Below are positions 18,337 to 27,567 of a DNA stretch of 64,000 bases, piece by piece. The notes beneath the pieces are model-generated. The model had not been told where the DNA came from and made no database searches. It saw only the letters and a list, made by a program, of their open reading frames with translations. Source of the DNA: Flavobacterium sp. 270 (GTDB taxonomy: Bacteria; Bacteroidota; Bacteroidia; Flavobacteriales; Flavobacteriaceae); NCBI RefSeq assembly GCF_004368785.1, contig NZ_SODM01000001.1:868001-932000 (forward strand). Reading direction: 5' to 3'. Position numbers and translations under genes: made by a program. Each line of letters begins with the position of its first letter. Positions within the stretch are counted from its first letter, which is position 1.

Positions 18337-20697
18337 TTACTTTTTCGCAAACTTCCTATATCTTTTATAAAGCCTTCTAAATTCAGCTCTTGAAACGTCT
18401 AACCCTAAATCTGCGTAGGCAAACATCCTGTATAATAAATCATTCTCATATTCCTTTATTATTTCTTCACAAATATTATCTACTTTACTGTTACTAAATT
18501 CATAAGAATTAATTGCAGCAATATACATTCGATGTAGCAACGGAAATAGTTTATTAATTTTTGCAGCTTTGAATAATTTCTCAAAATGTTCGGGATAATG
18601 CATAAGATTCGCTTTCATCGAAAGAACAATAGGTTCAACAATACCAATTTTGGTATCAACAAAAGCACCAAGTTCCTCGGATTCAAGCATTACAATACCA
18701 GAATGAAAGAAGATGTGATCAGCTCGCCTCTGTACAATTTTACTATTTCCTAATTTCCCAATCACCTGAAATCTTATTAAGTGCGGATCATCGGAATAGT
18801 CTCCAAAATTCATATATGTTAAATGGGCAAGTACTAAAAACGGAAATGCATTACCAAAAAATTTATCCTGAATTCCTTCTCCGCTTTTAATTGTTATATC
18901 TCCAATACCTTCGTAATACATCCCAAGCATTTTCTCACTATCCGTTTCTTCAACCGTCGGTTCGTCTTTTATTAACTTGTTAATAATTTGGGAAAATACC
19001 ATTTCATTCTCAGAATTACCAATATCAAATAAGACTCTCGCTGCAACCATTTCCCCATATGGAAAATATTCACATGTTTCAAGAAAAGTGCTATATGCTA
19101 CATCTAAACTACTTTTAAATAATGGTATAAATTTTTCTTTCAAATATTCAATGCTATAACCTGCAATCAGCTCTGGAAGCTTTGGAACATAAACCCATTT
19201 ATAGTCTCCTACAGGTCTTTTTTCAATGAACCCTGCGTTAAGTAATCTTTTTATAAGTTTTTCATCTAAAAATTGATCTGCAAAGGATTCTTCTACAATT
19301 CCTAAATTATAAGCCATTAACCTCAATTCCGGTTTGTCTTTGAGTGTTGCAATACTTTCAACAAAGACTTGAGTGAATTTTCTAAAATCTATTACTGTTT
19401 GATAATCAAATTGAATACTGTTCGTAAATAAATCAAGAAAAGCAATACTAGGGATACTGTCAATATAACCCATGGCTCCTTCGGAAGGTTTTTCTTTTAA
19501 AGCATCACTAATTATTAATCGCCATATTCGGGGAGTTCTAAATTCACGTGCATAAACTCCACCTCTCAAAATTCCTAAACTATATTTTTCTTGTAAAAAA
19601 TCATTTGCTTTAAAGTACTCATCAGTTGTAAAATTTGAAACATTTTGACGAATAAATTCCTTTCCAATTAACGTAAGTGAATTTCTGTCAGGATGTTTAA
19701 CTAAATAGCGATAATTAGATGTGTCAGTGCAGAGAATAATTCTTTGTTCACTAAATTGAAAGATATCTTTTAGCTCAATAATATGACGTGAAATGTCGGG
19801 ATCTCCCTCAATTCTTAAACTATCAAAAATTACATTTATCTTTTTCGTGCCTTGCGTGTGAAAACTTGAAAGTAACCACTCACGAACTTTAGTATCATCA
19901 ATTGGATAGCTAAGAGAGCCTGAAAGGAAATGAGATAATTTTCTAAACAAGGAATAAAAAATATCTTGACAGTCTATATACAATGTTGCATTACCTTTTT
20001 CTTTTTCTGATTTGAAGAATTGATAAATAAGTGTGGTTTTGCCTACGAATGCATCGCCAGTCAACAAAATGAATTTATCAGTCTCAACCTTTAGAGTGAG
20101 ATCAGAAAGTACTGATCTTGGTACGCAAAATGAATTAATGATTGGCTTATCAAATTGATTTACCGTGCCTGTTAATTTATCAAAAGAGTTTGCAGATATA
20201 CTATTAATTATTTCAAATAATACTCCTTGGTCATTTTGGATTATAGTTTCTATACTATTACGCATTTCATCCGCAGCTATGGATAGATTAGTTTTAACCA
20301 GATCCAAAAAACCTCGATCAATTTGCGAAACACTAAAAGGTTCATTTTTAATAGTATCATAAATTATATGATCAATACCGTTAGTTACAATAGTAATGGG
20401 GGTTATTTTATCAGTTAATCTGGCGTATGATATTCCTTGTTTAATATCTTCATTAGTTAACGGCAAGCCGGGCTTTTTTAATTCCAGTAAAATAATAGGC
20501 TCTTCGTTAATATAAATAAGTAAATCATATATACTTCTCTTAGCGTACTTTGTAGGCTCCTTACCATCAACAATTACATTGTGATGTCCAAACTTAATTG
20601 AAAAGTTTCTTTGACATCTTATCTCAGCTTTACTAAATGTAGGTAATAATTTACTTAGTATGTCGTTTACTCGATTTTGAAATTCAGACTCATTCAT
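18337..20697 (-). CDS. HsdR_N-like nuclease fused to a STAND-type P-loop ATPase
   Basis: The N-terminus looks like the nuclease domain of type I restriction HsdR: Asp58 in SIYDLLIYI, Glu72-x-Lys74 in LLELKKPG, and a QGISYA motif (about 87-92). A P-loop follows (TGDAFVGKTT, about residues 213-222) with LYIDCQDIF and NVIFDSL strands, as in STAND/NACHT-like ATPases. The remaining 500 residues are helical, perhaps a sensor. This nuclease-STAND-sensor order is that of Avs-type defence proteins, though 786 residues is short for Avs. I infer a phage-sensing nuclease. It stands alone, convergent with the channel gene (147 bp gap). Confidence 0.75.
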   Translation of the reverse strand: MNESEFQNRVNDILSKLLPTFSKAEIRCQRNFSIKFGHHNVIVDGKEPTKYAKRSIYDLLIYINEEPIILLELKKPGLPLTNEDIKQGISYARLTDKITPITIVTNGIDHIIYDTIKNEPFSVSQIDRGFLDLVKTNLSIAADEMRNSIETIIQNDQGVLFEIINSISANSFDKLTGTVNQFDKPIINSFCVPRSVLSDLTLKVETDKFILLTGDAFVGKTTLIYQFFKSEKEKGNATLYIDCQDIFYSLFRKLSHFLSGSLSYPIDDTKVREWLLSSFHTQGTKKINVIFDSLRIEGDPDISRHIIELKDIFQFSEQRIILCTDTSNYRYLVKHPDRNSLTLIGKEFIRQNVSNFTTDEYFKANDFLQEKYSLGILRGGVYAREFRTPRIWRLIISDALKEKPSEGAMGYIDSIPSIAFLDLFTNSIQFDYQTVIDFRKFTQVFVESIATLKDKPELRLMAYNLGIVEESFADQFLDEKLIKRLLNAGFIEKRPVGDYKWVYVPKLPELIAGYSIEYLKEKFIPLFKSSLDVAYSTFLETCEYFPYGEMVAARVLFDIGNSENEMVFSQIINKLIKDEPTVEETDSEKMLGMYYEGIGDITIKSGEGIQDKFFGNAFPFLVLAHLTYMNFGDYSDDPHLIRFQVIGKLGNSKIVQRRADHIFFHSGIVMLESEELGAFVDTKIGIVEPIVLSMKANLMHYPEHFEKLFKAAKINKLFPLLHRMYIAAINSYEFSNSKVDNICEEIIKEYENDLLYRMFAYADLGLDVSRAEFRRLYKRYRKFAKK

Positions 20698-21514
20698 ATA
20701 GATACAATGTAATATAAAATTAAGGACTCCTCTAAAGAATTTAAATTATTTCATTAAATTAAACTTGTGGATTATATTATAAGTTTCGATCATAATTATT
20801 TTTTTTCGCTATTATTTACACATATGTAGATTTACACAAATGTAATATTCTTAAGTAAGTTTATCTTTTTCTTTTTTTATTATCTTCTTTCTTTAATATT
20901 AATATGCCCGGCTCCTATTATTCAACAATCTCTCTATATAATGCTAAATCATATTTCGAATACACATCTTACTCAGCAGTTAATTACGCGATATCAGACA
21001 TTATCAAATTTACGTGAAGCCTTTATTTTCATATCGTCATTATCTTATTAGTAAGTGATTTGCAATCAATAACAATTTCGTGGCTGAAAGGCATTCTGAT
21101 CTGATCGAAAGTGTGTAAATCCCAAAGACCGTACAAACACAGGTCATGATAGGCCACTGTCCACATGATGAAACGCCAGCTGTATATGCCTAAACAAAAC
21201 ATCAACTTACCACATCATAAGATGAAGCCAATCAAACAACTTTTTTATTATGGGCTGTTGTCAAGCTACTTGAGAAATAATTAATTAAATTGAATAGGAG
21301 ACGCTTTCCTATTCATGGCAACGGGTTGAAGATTAAAATAAAATACCGTTTAGATGCTGCTTATTTGCTATTACATACATCGGCATTTTACCATTGCATC
21401 ATATGGAATTCATCGCGGTTTTCTAATCCAAAGGGAAGAAATCATCCAATTCTGACCTAACGAAAAAACAAAAATCACTTTTGCCGGAAACTCAGTAATT
21501 TCGTTTATCTGAGA
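20698..21514. other. Gene-free gap of 0.8 kb
   Basis: This stretch holds the promoter region of the nuclease-STAND gene on its left side and the 3' region of the CoiA-like gene on its right. The middle is AT-rich with no ORF that looks real and no strong hairpin. It may contain a decayed gene, but I could not identify one. Confidence 0.45.
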
Positions 21515-22750
21515 CTAGATCTCACCAGGGTTATATTTACTTATAAAATCACAAACCTTTACAATACTGACTTTATTGTCGGGATGTTTGTAAAGCAGTT
21601 TACCATCACCGATGTCAAAGAAAATTGGCGCGGCAGCTAAGCCCCAGCTTTTCCTTTCGCGTTTCCAGGAAAGGGTCAGTTTGTCTTTATCTTTAAGAAT
21701 TTTATTTCTTTGTTCATCAAAATCAGTTTCTATTTTTATTAAATTTGTCTTGATATAAATGTCGATTGAGGTTTTTAGCTCCTGATATTCACCAGCATTT
21801 TCAGCATTCTCCAACTTTAAAAACGAAATTTCTCTTTTAAGCTGGGCAATTTCGACTTCAAGATATAGATGCTGCGCAGCGACGGATTTCAATTCCTCCA
21901 TCAGAGCCGGTTTCAGATTTTCAAGTTCAGTTAGAATCTCTTTACGCTCCTTAGAAAGTTTCTCAATTTCTACACTATTTTCAAGAGCTGCACTTAAGAA
22001 GTGCTTGTTGCGTTTCAAGTCTCCCAACAACCTAAAAAATGTCTTTTTAGTAGGTATTGTATCGTAACTGATAATCTCTATCAGGGAGGAGTCGACAAAT
22101 AAGTTTTCGCTCTGCCATATAAGTATAATCTGCTCGGCAAATGTTTCTGCATTTTTATTGTAGCTTTTAAAAAGATCAGTCACAGACTGTAATTCTTCTA
22201 ATGCATCTTCCCTAGATTGGATTTCCGAAATCAAACCGTTTTGTTTTTTCTTTAAATTCTGCAGTCCAACAGAATTGTGTTTACTTAACAGACTTCGCTG
22301 TGTCAAATATCGAAGCTCGATTTCTGCCAGTTGTGCATCTGATTTATTTTCAGTAATCAAATTATCTTTAAAAGTCTGCGCATTTATAACCCAAATCATT
22401 TTTTCATAAAATTTTTCCCGCTCGACAATAGTTGATGAAGAAATCATGGAATTTTGAAATTCTATTACAATCCCATTTGGCGTAAAAATATCAGCTATAT
22501 GTTTTTCGTTGTTCTTTTCTATAATTGTTTCCTGCCAGTCAACTGGAAATTTGTTTTTCCAGACCCTATGCCACTCGGTTTCACCTTCCTTCCATAAGTC
22601 ACAATCTGCGTTATGGACATGTTGCCAATGCCAAATGTAAATTTCTCCACATTTTCCAATTACCTCTTTCTTGCAGAAGTCGCAAACAGCCCTTTGGCCG
22701 GAATAAGCAGGAGTATTTTTTTTTCCGCTAATGTCAATTGCATGCTGCAT
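21515..22750 (-). CDS. CoiA-like nuclease-domain protein
   Basis: The N-terminus carries a zinc-finger-like CDFCKKEVIGKCGEIY...HWQH segment, followed by WHRVWKNKFP and a PD-(D/E)XK-like core HIADIFTPNGIVIEFQNS (Asp, then Glu-x-Gln). This is the pattern of the CoiA family, linked to competence and recombination in Firmicutes. A long coiled-coil middle follows, and the C-terminus has WKRERKSWGLAAAPIFFDIG. I chose ATG at 22750 (MQHAIDIS), close to the domain; an ATG at 22804 would add 18 residues. In Bacteroidetes such proteins are found in mobile elements, with unknown role. It could process DNA or act as a nuclease defence gene. Confidence 0.75.
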   Translation of the reverse strand: MQHAIDISGKKNTPAYSGQRAVCDFCKKEVIGKCGEIYIWHWQHVHNADCDLWKEGETEWHRVWKNKFPVDWQETIIEKNNEKHIADIFTPNGIVIEFQNSMISSSTIVEREKFYEKMIWVINAQTFKDNLITENKSDAQLAEIELRYLTQRSLLSKHNSVGLQNLKKKQNGLISEIQSREDALEELQSVTDLFKSYNKNAETFAEQIILIWQSENLFVDSSLIEIISYDTIPTKKTFFRLLGDLKRNKHFLSAALENSVEIEKLSKERKEILTELENLKPALMEELKSVAAQHLYLEVEIAQLKREISFLKLENAENAGEYQELKTSIDIYIKTNLIKIETDFDEQRNKILKDKDKLTLSWKRERKSWGLAAAPIFFDIGDGKLLYKHPDNKVSIVKVCDFISKYNPGEI

Positions 22751-23006
22751 AGTCGAAATAATGACAATTAAGTTATGAATGTATGATTCAAAATCACATT
22801 GCATATATTTCCAAATTTATCATTTTTTCATTAATAAAAACTGTCCCAGGCGAGAAACGATCGAAAATCATAATACTGGTCTTCAATCTAATATGTATAT
22901 ATTAACGAATATAGGTATACAAATATAAAATTCAGCATCTGACTGCTGACGCCTTTGTATCTGAATTGCTTTGACATCCAATTCGATTTTAAGTTTAATT
23001 CTTGTC

Positions 23007-24989
23007 CTATTTTTTTAACACTAAATAAGTCAGCGCTGGATCATTCAGCAGGCGTTCCATTTCGGAATGAATTATATCCTGAACATCCTGTTTTATCTGA
23101 AGGTAATTGCGCTGGATCATTGCATTGTCAAGTTTTCGAACTGGAGGTATTTCCTTATAATTTTCCATCTCTTTTCTCAGTGCTTCATGGTCATTTATAA
23201 TTTCGTTATGAAAGGTTTTGAGTTCAATTTTACAATCCGGATCATCAGCCACCATGCCCACAAATTCGCCAGAACTTAGTCCTGAGATTTTCGAGGGCGG
23301 GACTGCAGATTCCAATTGTTTTGAACGGCTGATTGAAGTGTCGGCGCTGTTGATCGACAGGCTTTCCCTGTCCTGCATAATTTTTCCGAATCGCTCTGAT
23401 AATTGTTTGGAAGTATCTCCTGTAACCTGTCCGCTTACTATATTTCCAACAATATTCATAATAACATCTGCCTGTTCCCGCCCATAGTCCTTGCGGAGCT
23501 GGGTAAAGTCCTGAATACCCAGACAGGTTGCCACTTTATTGCTTCTGGCAGTAGCAATTAAACTGTCCATATTGTTGAGATATATTGTTGGGAATTCATC
23601 GAAGATGAGACTTGATTTCATTTTGTCTTTTTTGTTTACCAGCTTTACAAGCCTGTTCACATAAAGGGACAATACGGCCCCATATATTTGTATTTTCTGT
23701 GGGTTGTTTCCCATGCAGACAATCTTAGGTTCCTGGGGATTATTGATGTCCAAAGTGAAATCATTTCCTGATAAAACATAGTATAACTGCGGGGAAGAAA
23801 GCCTTGCCATGGCGATTTTCGCCGTAGCAATCTGCCCCTCAAGCTGGTCTGTGGCTTCCTGGATATAAGCATTAATAAACGGATTTATCAGTACTTCAAT
23901 TTCTTTCTCTGTCCGAAGAAGCGTAAAGAGACTGTCATAATCCATCTGCATGAGTTCAATTACATGAGGCAGGGTACAGAATTCGCCATCCTTATACTTT
24001 CTGAGATACCATATAACGGCCGATAAAAAATTGATTGGCGACTCTACAAAAAAGTCTCCCTGTCTTTTTATCCACTCCCTGTTAAGCCCCATTAGAATAG
24101 TCCTGGCTGATTCCGAAGCATCGGTTATATCTTCCATGCTCTGCGGGTCCAGCGGATTACACCTGTGCATAATATTATCAAAATTTATAAAGTAACATTT
24201 GGGCAGGATTTTATAAGCCTGTTTGTTGTTTTCAAATGTATTATAGACAATTTTTGAGAGGTCATCATATTTAAAATCATAAACAAACATACTGAAGCCT
24301 TTTTTTATATGCTGGGTAATAACGTGGCGAATCACAAAATAAGATTTACCCGATCCCGGAGTGCCCAGAACCATTAACGCCCTGAATGGATTTATAATAT
24401 TTATCCAGCTGTTTCGCAGTTTATCTTTTAGATAATATCTGGCGGGAAGGTTAATAGAATATTCATTCTCCAACAGTCTTTCTTCCTGTGGAAAAGTCTC
24501 ATTGAGCTTATTGAAAATGTCCTTGCTGTTCAGCGTGTTTTTTATAATCCGAGAAACCATCGTTCCGCCGGAAAGCATGATAAGAAATCCAGTCGAAGTA
24601 ATTACAATATAAACTATTGCTTTATGTGTCTGCAATGAAAATAACAAAAGCGCAAAATAACTTATAAAATAAATGAGCATTCCAGAAATACAATAAGCAA
24701 AAGCAACTTTGTAACTGATCTTTTCATTTTTTCTACCCTTTGCACCAATAAGCGAAATCACGAGAAATCCGAGAGCAAAAAATTTCGATTTATGAAAATT
24801 ATCAAATAGCCCTGCACGATAAATACCGCCTAAAATTTTATCGGTAAACGCGCTTACCAGCTGCCACTGCTTGAAGGCTGAATAACAATAATAGTAAAAG
24901 TGAATTACCAGAATGATAATCCCTATGAGCCTTGTCATATCCAAAATCTTTCTCAGTGCCTGGTCATTTTCTCCTGTCTGCATTCCCAT
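23007..24989 (-). CDS. mobC: Type IV coupling protein (VirD4/TraG-type), named MobC in Bacteroidetes ICEs
   Basis: Four hydrophobic segments lie within residues 20-145. A Walker A LGTPGSGKS (about 208-216) and a Walker B SSLIFDEFPTIYL follow. This is the VirD4-type ATPase that links the relaxase-DNA complex to the secretion channel at the inner membrane. The length, 660 residues, is normal for this family. It follows the relaxase gene by 12 bp. Naming differs: other groups call this protein TraG, so the symbol follows Bacteroidetes usage. Unlike the secretion operon, it looks intact. Confidence 0.85.
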   Translation of the reverse strand: MGMQTGENDQALRKILDMTRLIGIIILVIHFYYYCYSAFKQWQLVSAFTDKILGGIYRAGLFDNFHKSKFFALGFLVISLIGAKGRKNEKISYKVAFAYCISGMLIYFISYFALLLFSLQTHKAIVYIVITSTGFLIMLSGGTMVSRIIKNTLNSKDIFNKLNETFPQEERLLENEYSINLPARYYLKDKLRNSWINIINPFRALMVLGTPGSGKSYFVIRHVITQHIKKGFSMFVYDFKYDDLSKIVYNTFENNKQAYKILPKCYFINFDNIMHRCNPLDPQSMEDITDASESARTILMGLNREWIKRQGDFFVESPINFLSAVIWYLRKYKDGEFCTLPHVIELMQMDYDSLFTLLRTEKEIEVLINPFINAYIQEATDQLEGQIATAKIAMARLSSPQLYYVLSGNDFTLDINNPQEPKIVCMGNNPQKIQIYGAVLSLYVNRLVKLVNKKDKMKSSLIFDEFPTIYLNNMDSLIATARSNKVATCLGIQDFTQLRKDYGREQADVIMNIVGNIVSGQVTGDTSKQLSERFGKIMQDRESLSINSADTSISRSKQLESAVPPSKISGLSSGEFVGMVADDPDCKIELKTFHNEIINDHEALRKEMENYKEIPPVRKLDNAMIQRNYLQIKQDVQDIIHSEMERLLNDPALTYLVLKK

Positions 24990-25001
24990 GATATTAATTT
25001 T

Positions 25002-26294
25002 TTATTGATTGTCTGACTGCCCTTTTCTTTTTTTCTTCCTGCGTTTTGCTTTAAGCTGATTGGGCAGGTCAGCCTGCGCGGATTCCATCCTGGTCAATAC
25101 ATCCAAAACTTTAGCCAGAGCAGTATCAAAACCATCAGTTTTACTAATTTCAAATAAATCTTTATTTGATATACTTCCCATTAATTCAGCTTTAGATTTT
25201 ATGTTTATGTCCTTATCGGAACCCTGTAGAGTTTTACCCATTAAATTACAGCGTTCCTGTACTACCTTTGCGCTGTACTGCCTGCCTAAAACGCTTCCAT
25301 TAAATACACATTTTGTAGTATGATCCACATAGGTGATTCCGTAAATCATCCCGGCAGCACTTTTTCTTGAAATAATATTAATCCCTTCTTTTTCGAGCAG
25401 TTTTCCCAGCTCGGAAAATGAAATGCTTTTATTAAGAAGCGCCAGGTCCACGGCATTCTTTATCCTGTTTTTCATCGATACACTTCCACTACCTGCGGAT
25501 ATAAATTTTTGCTCTAAAAATTTAAGAGTCGGTTTATTATAAAAATCACTGGCTTTAATAGGAACACCGATAGGTTTTCCATCACTATCAAGTATTCGAT
25601 ACACTAATCCTTCTGCTTTAAAAATCCTTGAGTCTTCAGATCCCCTGTCAGCAAAAACATTGTAGAGTTGCAGCACTGCATTGAGTTCAGAAAGATTTGA
25701 ATATTTATAGGTTGAAAGCACTCCGTTAAGCACTGCTGCAATCGCTTTTTTTGATTGCATCTTTCCGTATGAAACCTTCTGAACATTGATAGGCTTAAGA
25801 ACCTTATCAATATTGTTTTTACGCCCCTGTGCGGCTACTAAAGAGAACATCTTCTCTATTTCTTTACGGGCTGTTTCAGACTGGTTCCTGCCAATATTGT
25901 GCATGTCGATCCTGCTTCCGTCCTGCTTTACCTTTATAGACACCAGATGAATGTGTGGGTGTCCAGCATCATGGTGGCGGTATACCAGATAAGGCTGCGC
26001 GCCAAAACCAATTTTCTGCATATAGACATCTGCGATCTGCATTAATTTTTCGTTGGTTAATGAGGTTTCAGAGGGATCAAAATTCAGGGAAATATGCACG
26101 CTATTGCGCTTTACATTCTCATTTAAAGTATTTTGATTGAGCAGTCTACTGAGTTTCATTGTGATACTCATTTTATCCACTTCAAGAGGATAATTCCCCT
26201 CGCCTATGCATTCCGCTGCACCTTGTTTTACCTTATTTTCATTATAGTTGAAAATGTTGTGCAGTGAAGTTCCTGTCTTAATTACTGCAACCAT
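25002..26294 (-). CDS. mobB: Relaxase/mobilisation nuclease, MobB type (HUH)
   Basis: The N-terminal relaxase domain has VHISLNFDP and a HUH signature YRHHDAGHPHIHLVS (His112, 114 and 116). The likely catalytic Tyr lies nearer the N-terminus. Such enzymes nick oriT and stay covalently bound to the transferred strand. The C-terminal 200 residues have no recognised motif and end in a basic tail (KAKRRKKKRKGQ). The gene overlaps mobA by 13 bp and is followed by mobC after 12 bp. It is close to the family length and appears intact. Confidence 0.87.
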   Translation of the reverse strand: MVAVIKTGTSLHNIFNYNENKVKQGAAECIGEGNYPLEVDKMSITMKLSRLLNQNTLNENVKRNSVHISLNFDPSETSLTNEKLMQIADVYMQKIGFGAQPYLVYRHHDAGHPHIHLVSIKVKQDGSRIDMHNIGRNQSETARKEIEKMFSLVAAQGRKNNIDKVLKPINVQKVSYGKMQSKKAIAAVLNGVLSTYKYSNLSELNAVLQLYNVFADRGSEDSRIFKAEGLVYRILDSDGKPIGVPIKASDFYNKPTLKFLEQKFISAGSGSVSMKNRIKNAVDLALLNKSISFSELGKLLEKEGINIISRKSAAGMIYGITYVDHTTKCVFNGSVLGRQYSAKVVQERCNLMGKTLQGSDKDINIKSKAELMGSISNKDLFEISKTDGFDTALAKVLDVLTRMESAQADLPNQLKAKRRKKKRKGQSDNQ

Positions 26295-26671
26295 TTTCGG
26301 GAGATTTTCTCAATATATTTATTTATCTCTTCTACCTTATTCAAGAGTATACTTCGCTCCAGTTCATGATTGATAATCCAGGTTTTAAATTCCGGAATCT
26401 GCTGCAGTGTATGCAGCTTTTTTACTGCCTGATTAAAGTTGTTTCCCAAGGCCTTAAGTTCAGTTCTGAGTCTGATAATCTCGAACATAAATTCATCCAG
26501 GGACTGATTGCGGTAATTGGTTGTGATGGGTTTATTAAACAAATATTTACGAATATATTCACTTAATTTGCGACAGGTTGTAGCCTTCCATTTACGTTCA
26601 ATTCTTGCATATTCTGCAGGCGTAAAACGCAGACCTACAATACGCGTTCTGTTTGAATTTTCCTTTTCCAT
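26282..26671 (-). CDS. mobA: Relaxosome accessory protein, MobA type
   Basis: The 129-residue basic protein has a ribbon-helix-helix-like start (IVGLRFTPAEYARIERK) and the segment LGNNFNQAVKKLHTL, typical of plasmid mobilisation accessory proteins (Pfam MobC family). It should bind oriT and guide the relaxase. It is first in the mobA-mobB-mobC operon and directly follows the region with inverted repeats that I propose as oriT. Confidence 0.82.
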   Translation of the reverse strand: MEKENSNRTRIVGLRFTPAEYARIERKWKATTCRKLSEYIRKYLFNKPITTNYRNQSLDEFMFEIIRLRTELKALGNNFNQAVKKLHTLQQIPEFKTWIINHELERSILLNKVEEINKYIEKISRKWLQ

Positions 26672-26747
26672 CTTCTCTCATTTTCATTAATTTCAAACTC
26701 TTTTTCTTCTTTCAGTTTCACTGCTCACGAGTTCCGAGTAAAGAGCA

Positions 26748-26782
26748 GCCAGATTCGGTTGTTTAACAACCGGACATCTGGC
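26748..26782. other. Candidate oriT inverted repeat upstream of mobA
   Basis: Nested inverted repeat: outer arms GCCAGAT / ATCTGGC and a perfect inner palindrome CGGTTGTT-T-AACAACCG, separated by 1 and 3 unpaired bases. It lies 77 bp upstream of mobA, between the divergent mob and cargo genes, as oriT sites usually do. A nic site cannot be fixed by eye. Confidence 0.5.
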
Positions 26783-26948
26783 CGATTGCAGGAACGTGGC
26801 AATCTTTAAGCTATTTTAAATATCATTTTAGAATTTCTGCATTTCTGCCGATCACTTAAATCAAATCGCAATAGAAACAGTATTTGAAAACATCTAAGGA
26901 TTGTTTCTAAAACTATACGAAGTTAAGTAAGCTCCGTCTATTCAGCCC

Positions 26949-26973
26949 ATCATGGACATATTATGTCCATGAT
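26949..26973. promoter_or_regulatory. Perfect palindrome, possible operator
   Basis: 11-bp arms (ATCATGGACAT / ATGTCCATGAT) surround a 3-base centre. It ends 18 bp before a Bacteroidetes-like -7 element, so it would cover the -33 region of the promoter of the gene at 27034. This is a typical position for a repressor site, but it could also be part of oriT. Confidence 0.55.
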
Positions 26974-26991
26974 AATTAAGAAGTCTATTTA

Positions 26992-26999
26992 TACTTTTG
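26992..26999 (+). promoter_or_regulatory. Bacteroidetes-type -7 promoter element
   Basis: TACTTTTG fits the consensus TAnnTTTG. It lies 35 bp before the ATG at 27034. No clear -33 TTG is seen at the right distance; the palindrome occupies that place instead. Confidence 0.5.
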
Positions 27000-27033
27000 T
27001 ATTAATAAATATTAATTTAAAAACGTGAAAATT

Positions 27034-27327
27034 ATGATGACAACAAATGACGTAGCAAAGGTTTTCGATACTATTTTTAGTATCCCGGGCATGAATGAAG
27101 TAGTGAAGATTGATATGAAAATTTCACGGAAAAATGTGCTTTTATTAAACCATGTAATTGAGCGTGGGCTCGCGGCAAAAGGCGATGATAAATCATCGCT
27201 CTTTTTGACCAGTATTCCCCAGGAAAATCTCCAGGAATTAAAACAATTTGGAGATGAAATTCTTCAAAAAGCGGGACTTATCGAATTCAGTGAAAAACTC
27301 AGTACGCTGAGCGATACCGGAAAGTAA
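27034..27327 (+). CDS. Small unknown ICE protein
   Basis: I do not recognise this protein of 97 residues. It looks helical and soluble (MMTTNDVAKVFDTIFSIPGMNEVVKIDMKIS...). I chose ATG at 27034; a GTG at 27025 would add three residues. It sits alone between the oriT-like region and a strong terminator, with a promoter and palindrome upstream, so it is probably transcribed as a single gene. A small regulator or relaxosome helper is possible. Confidence 0.7.
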   Translation: MMTTNDVAKVFDTIFSIPGMNEVVKIDMKISRKNVLLLNHVIERGLAAKGDDKSSLFLTSIPQENLQELKQFGDEILQKAGLIEFSEKLSTLSDTGK

Positions 27328-27348
27328 ATATGATAAGAAAACTAATTG

Positions 27349-27389
27349 ATGCCAATAAACAAAATATTGTTTATTGGCATATCTTTTTT
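27349..27389 (+). terminator. Strong rho-independent terminator
   Basis: A perfect 13-bp stem (ATGCCAATAAACA / TGTTTATTGGCAT) with a 6-base loop is followed by six T. It ends the small gene at 27034 and isolates it from the MauE/DoxX gene. Confidence 0.85.
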
Positions 27390-27567
27390 ATGCTGGAAGG
27401 CAATCTTTATTTTTTAACTAACAATTGAATGCTATTGAATAATCCGTGCCTGTTTTTGGTAACAGCCAAGATAAGTGGTTGTTGTAGATTTGTTTTAGTT
27501 GTAATTAACAAAATATATTAACCTATTTGAATACTTTTTTAAGAATTACAAAGAGAGTTTACTTCGT

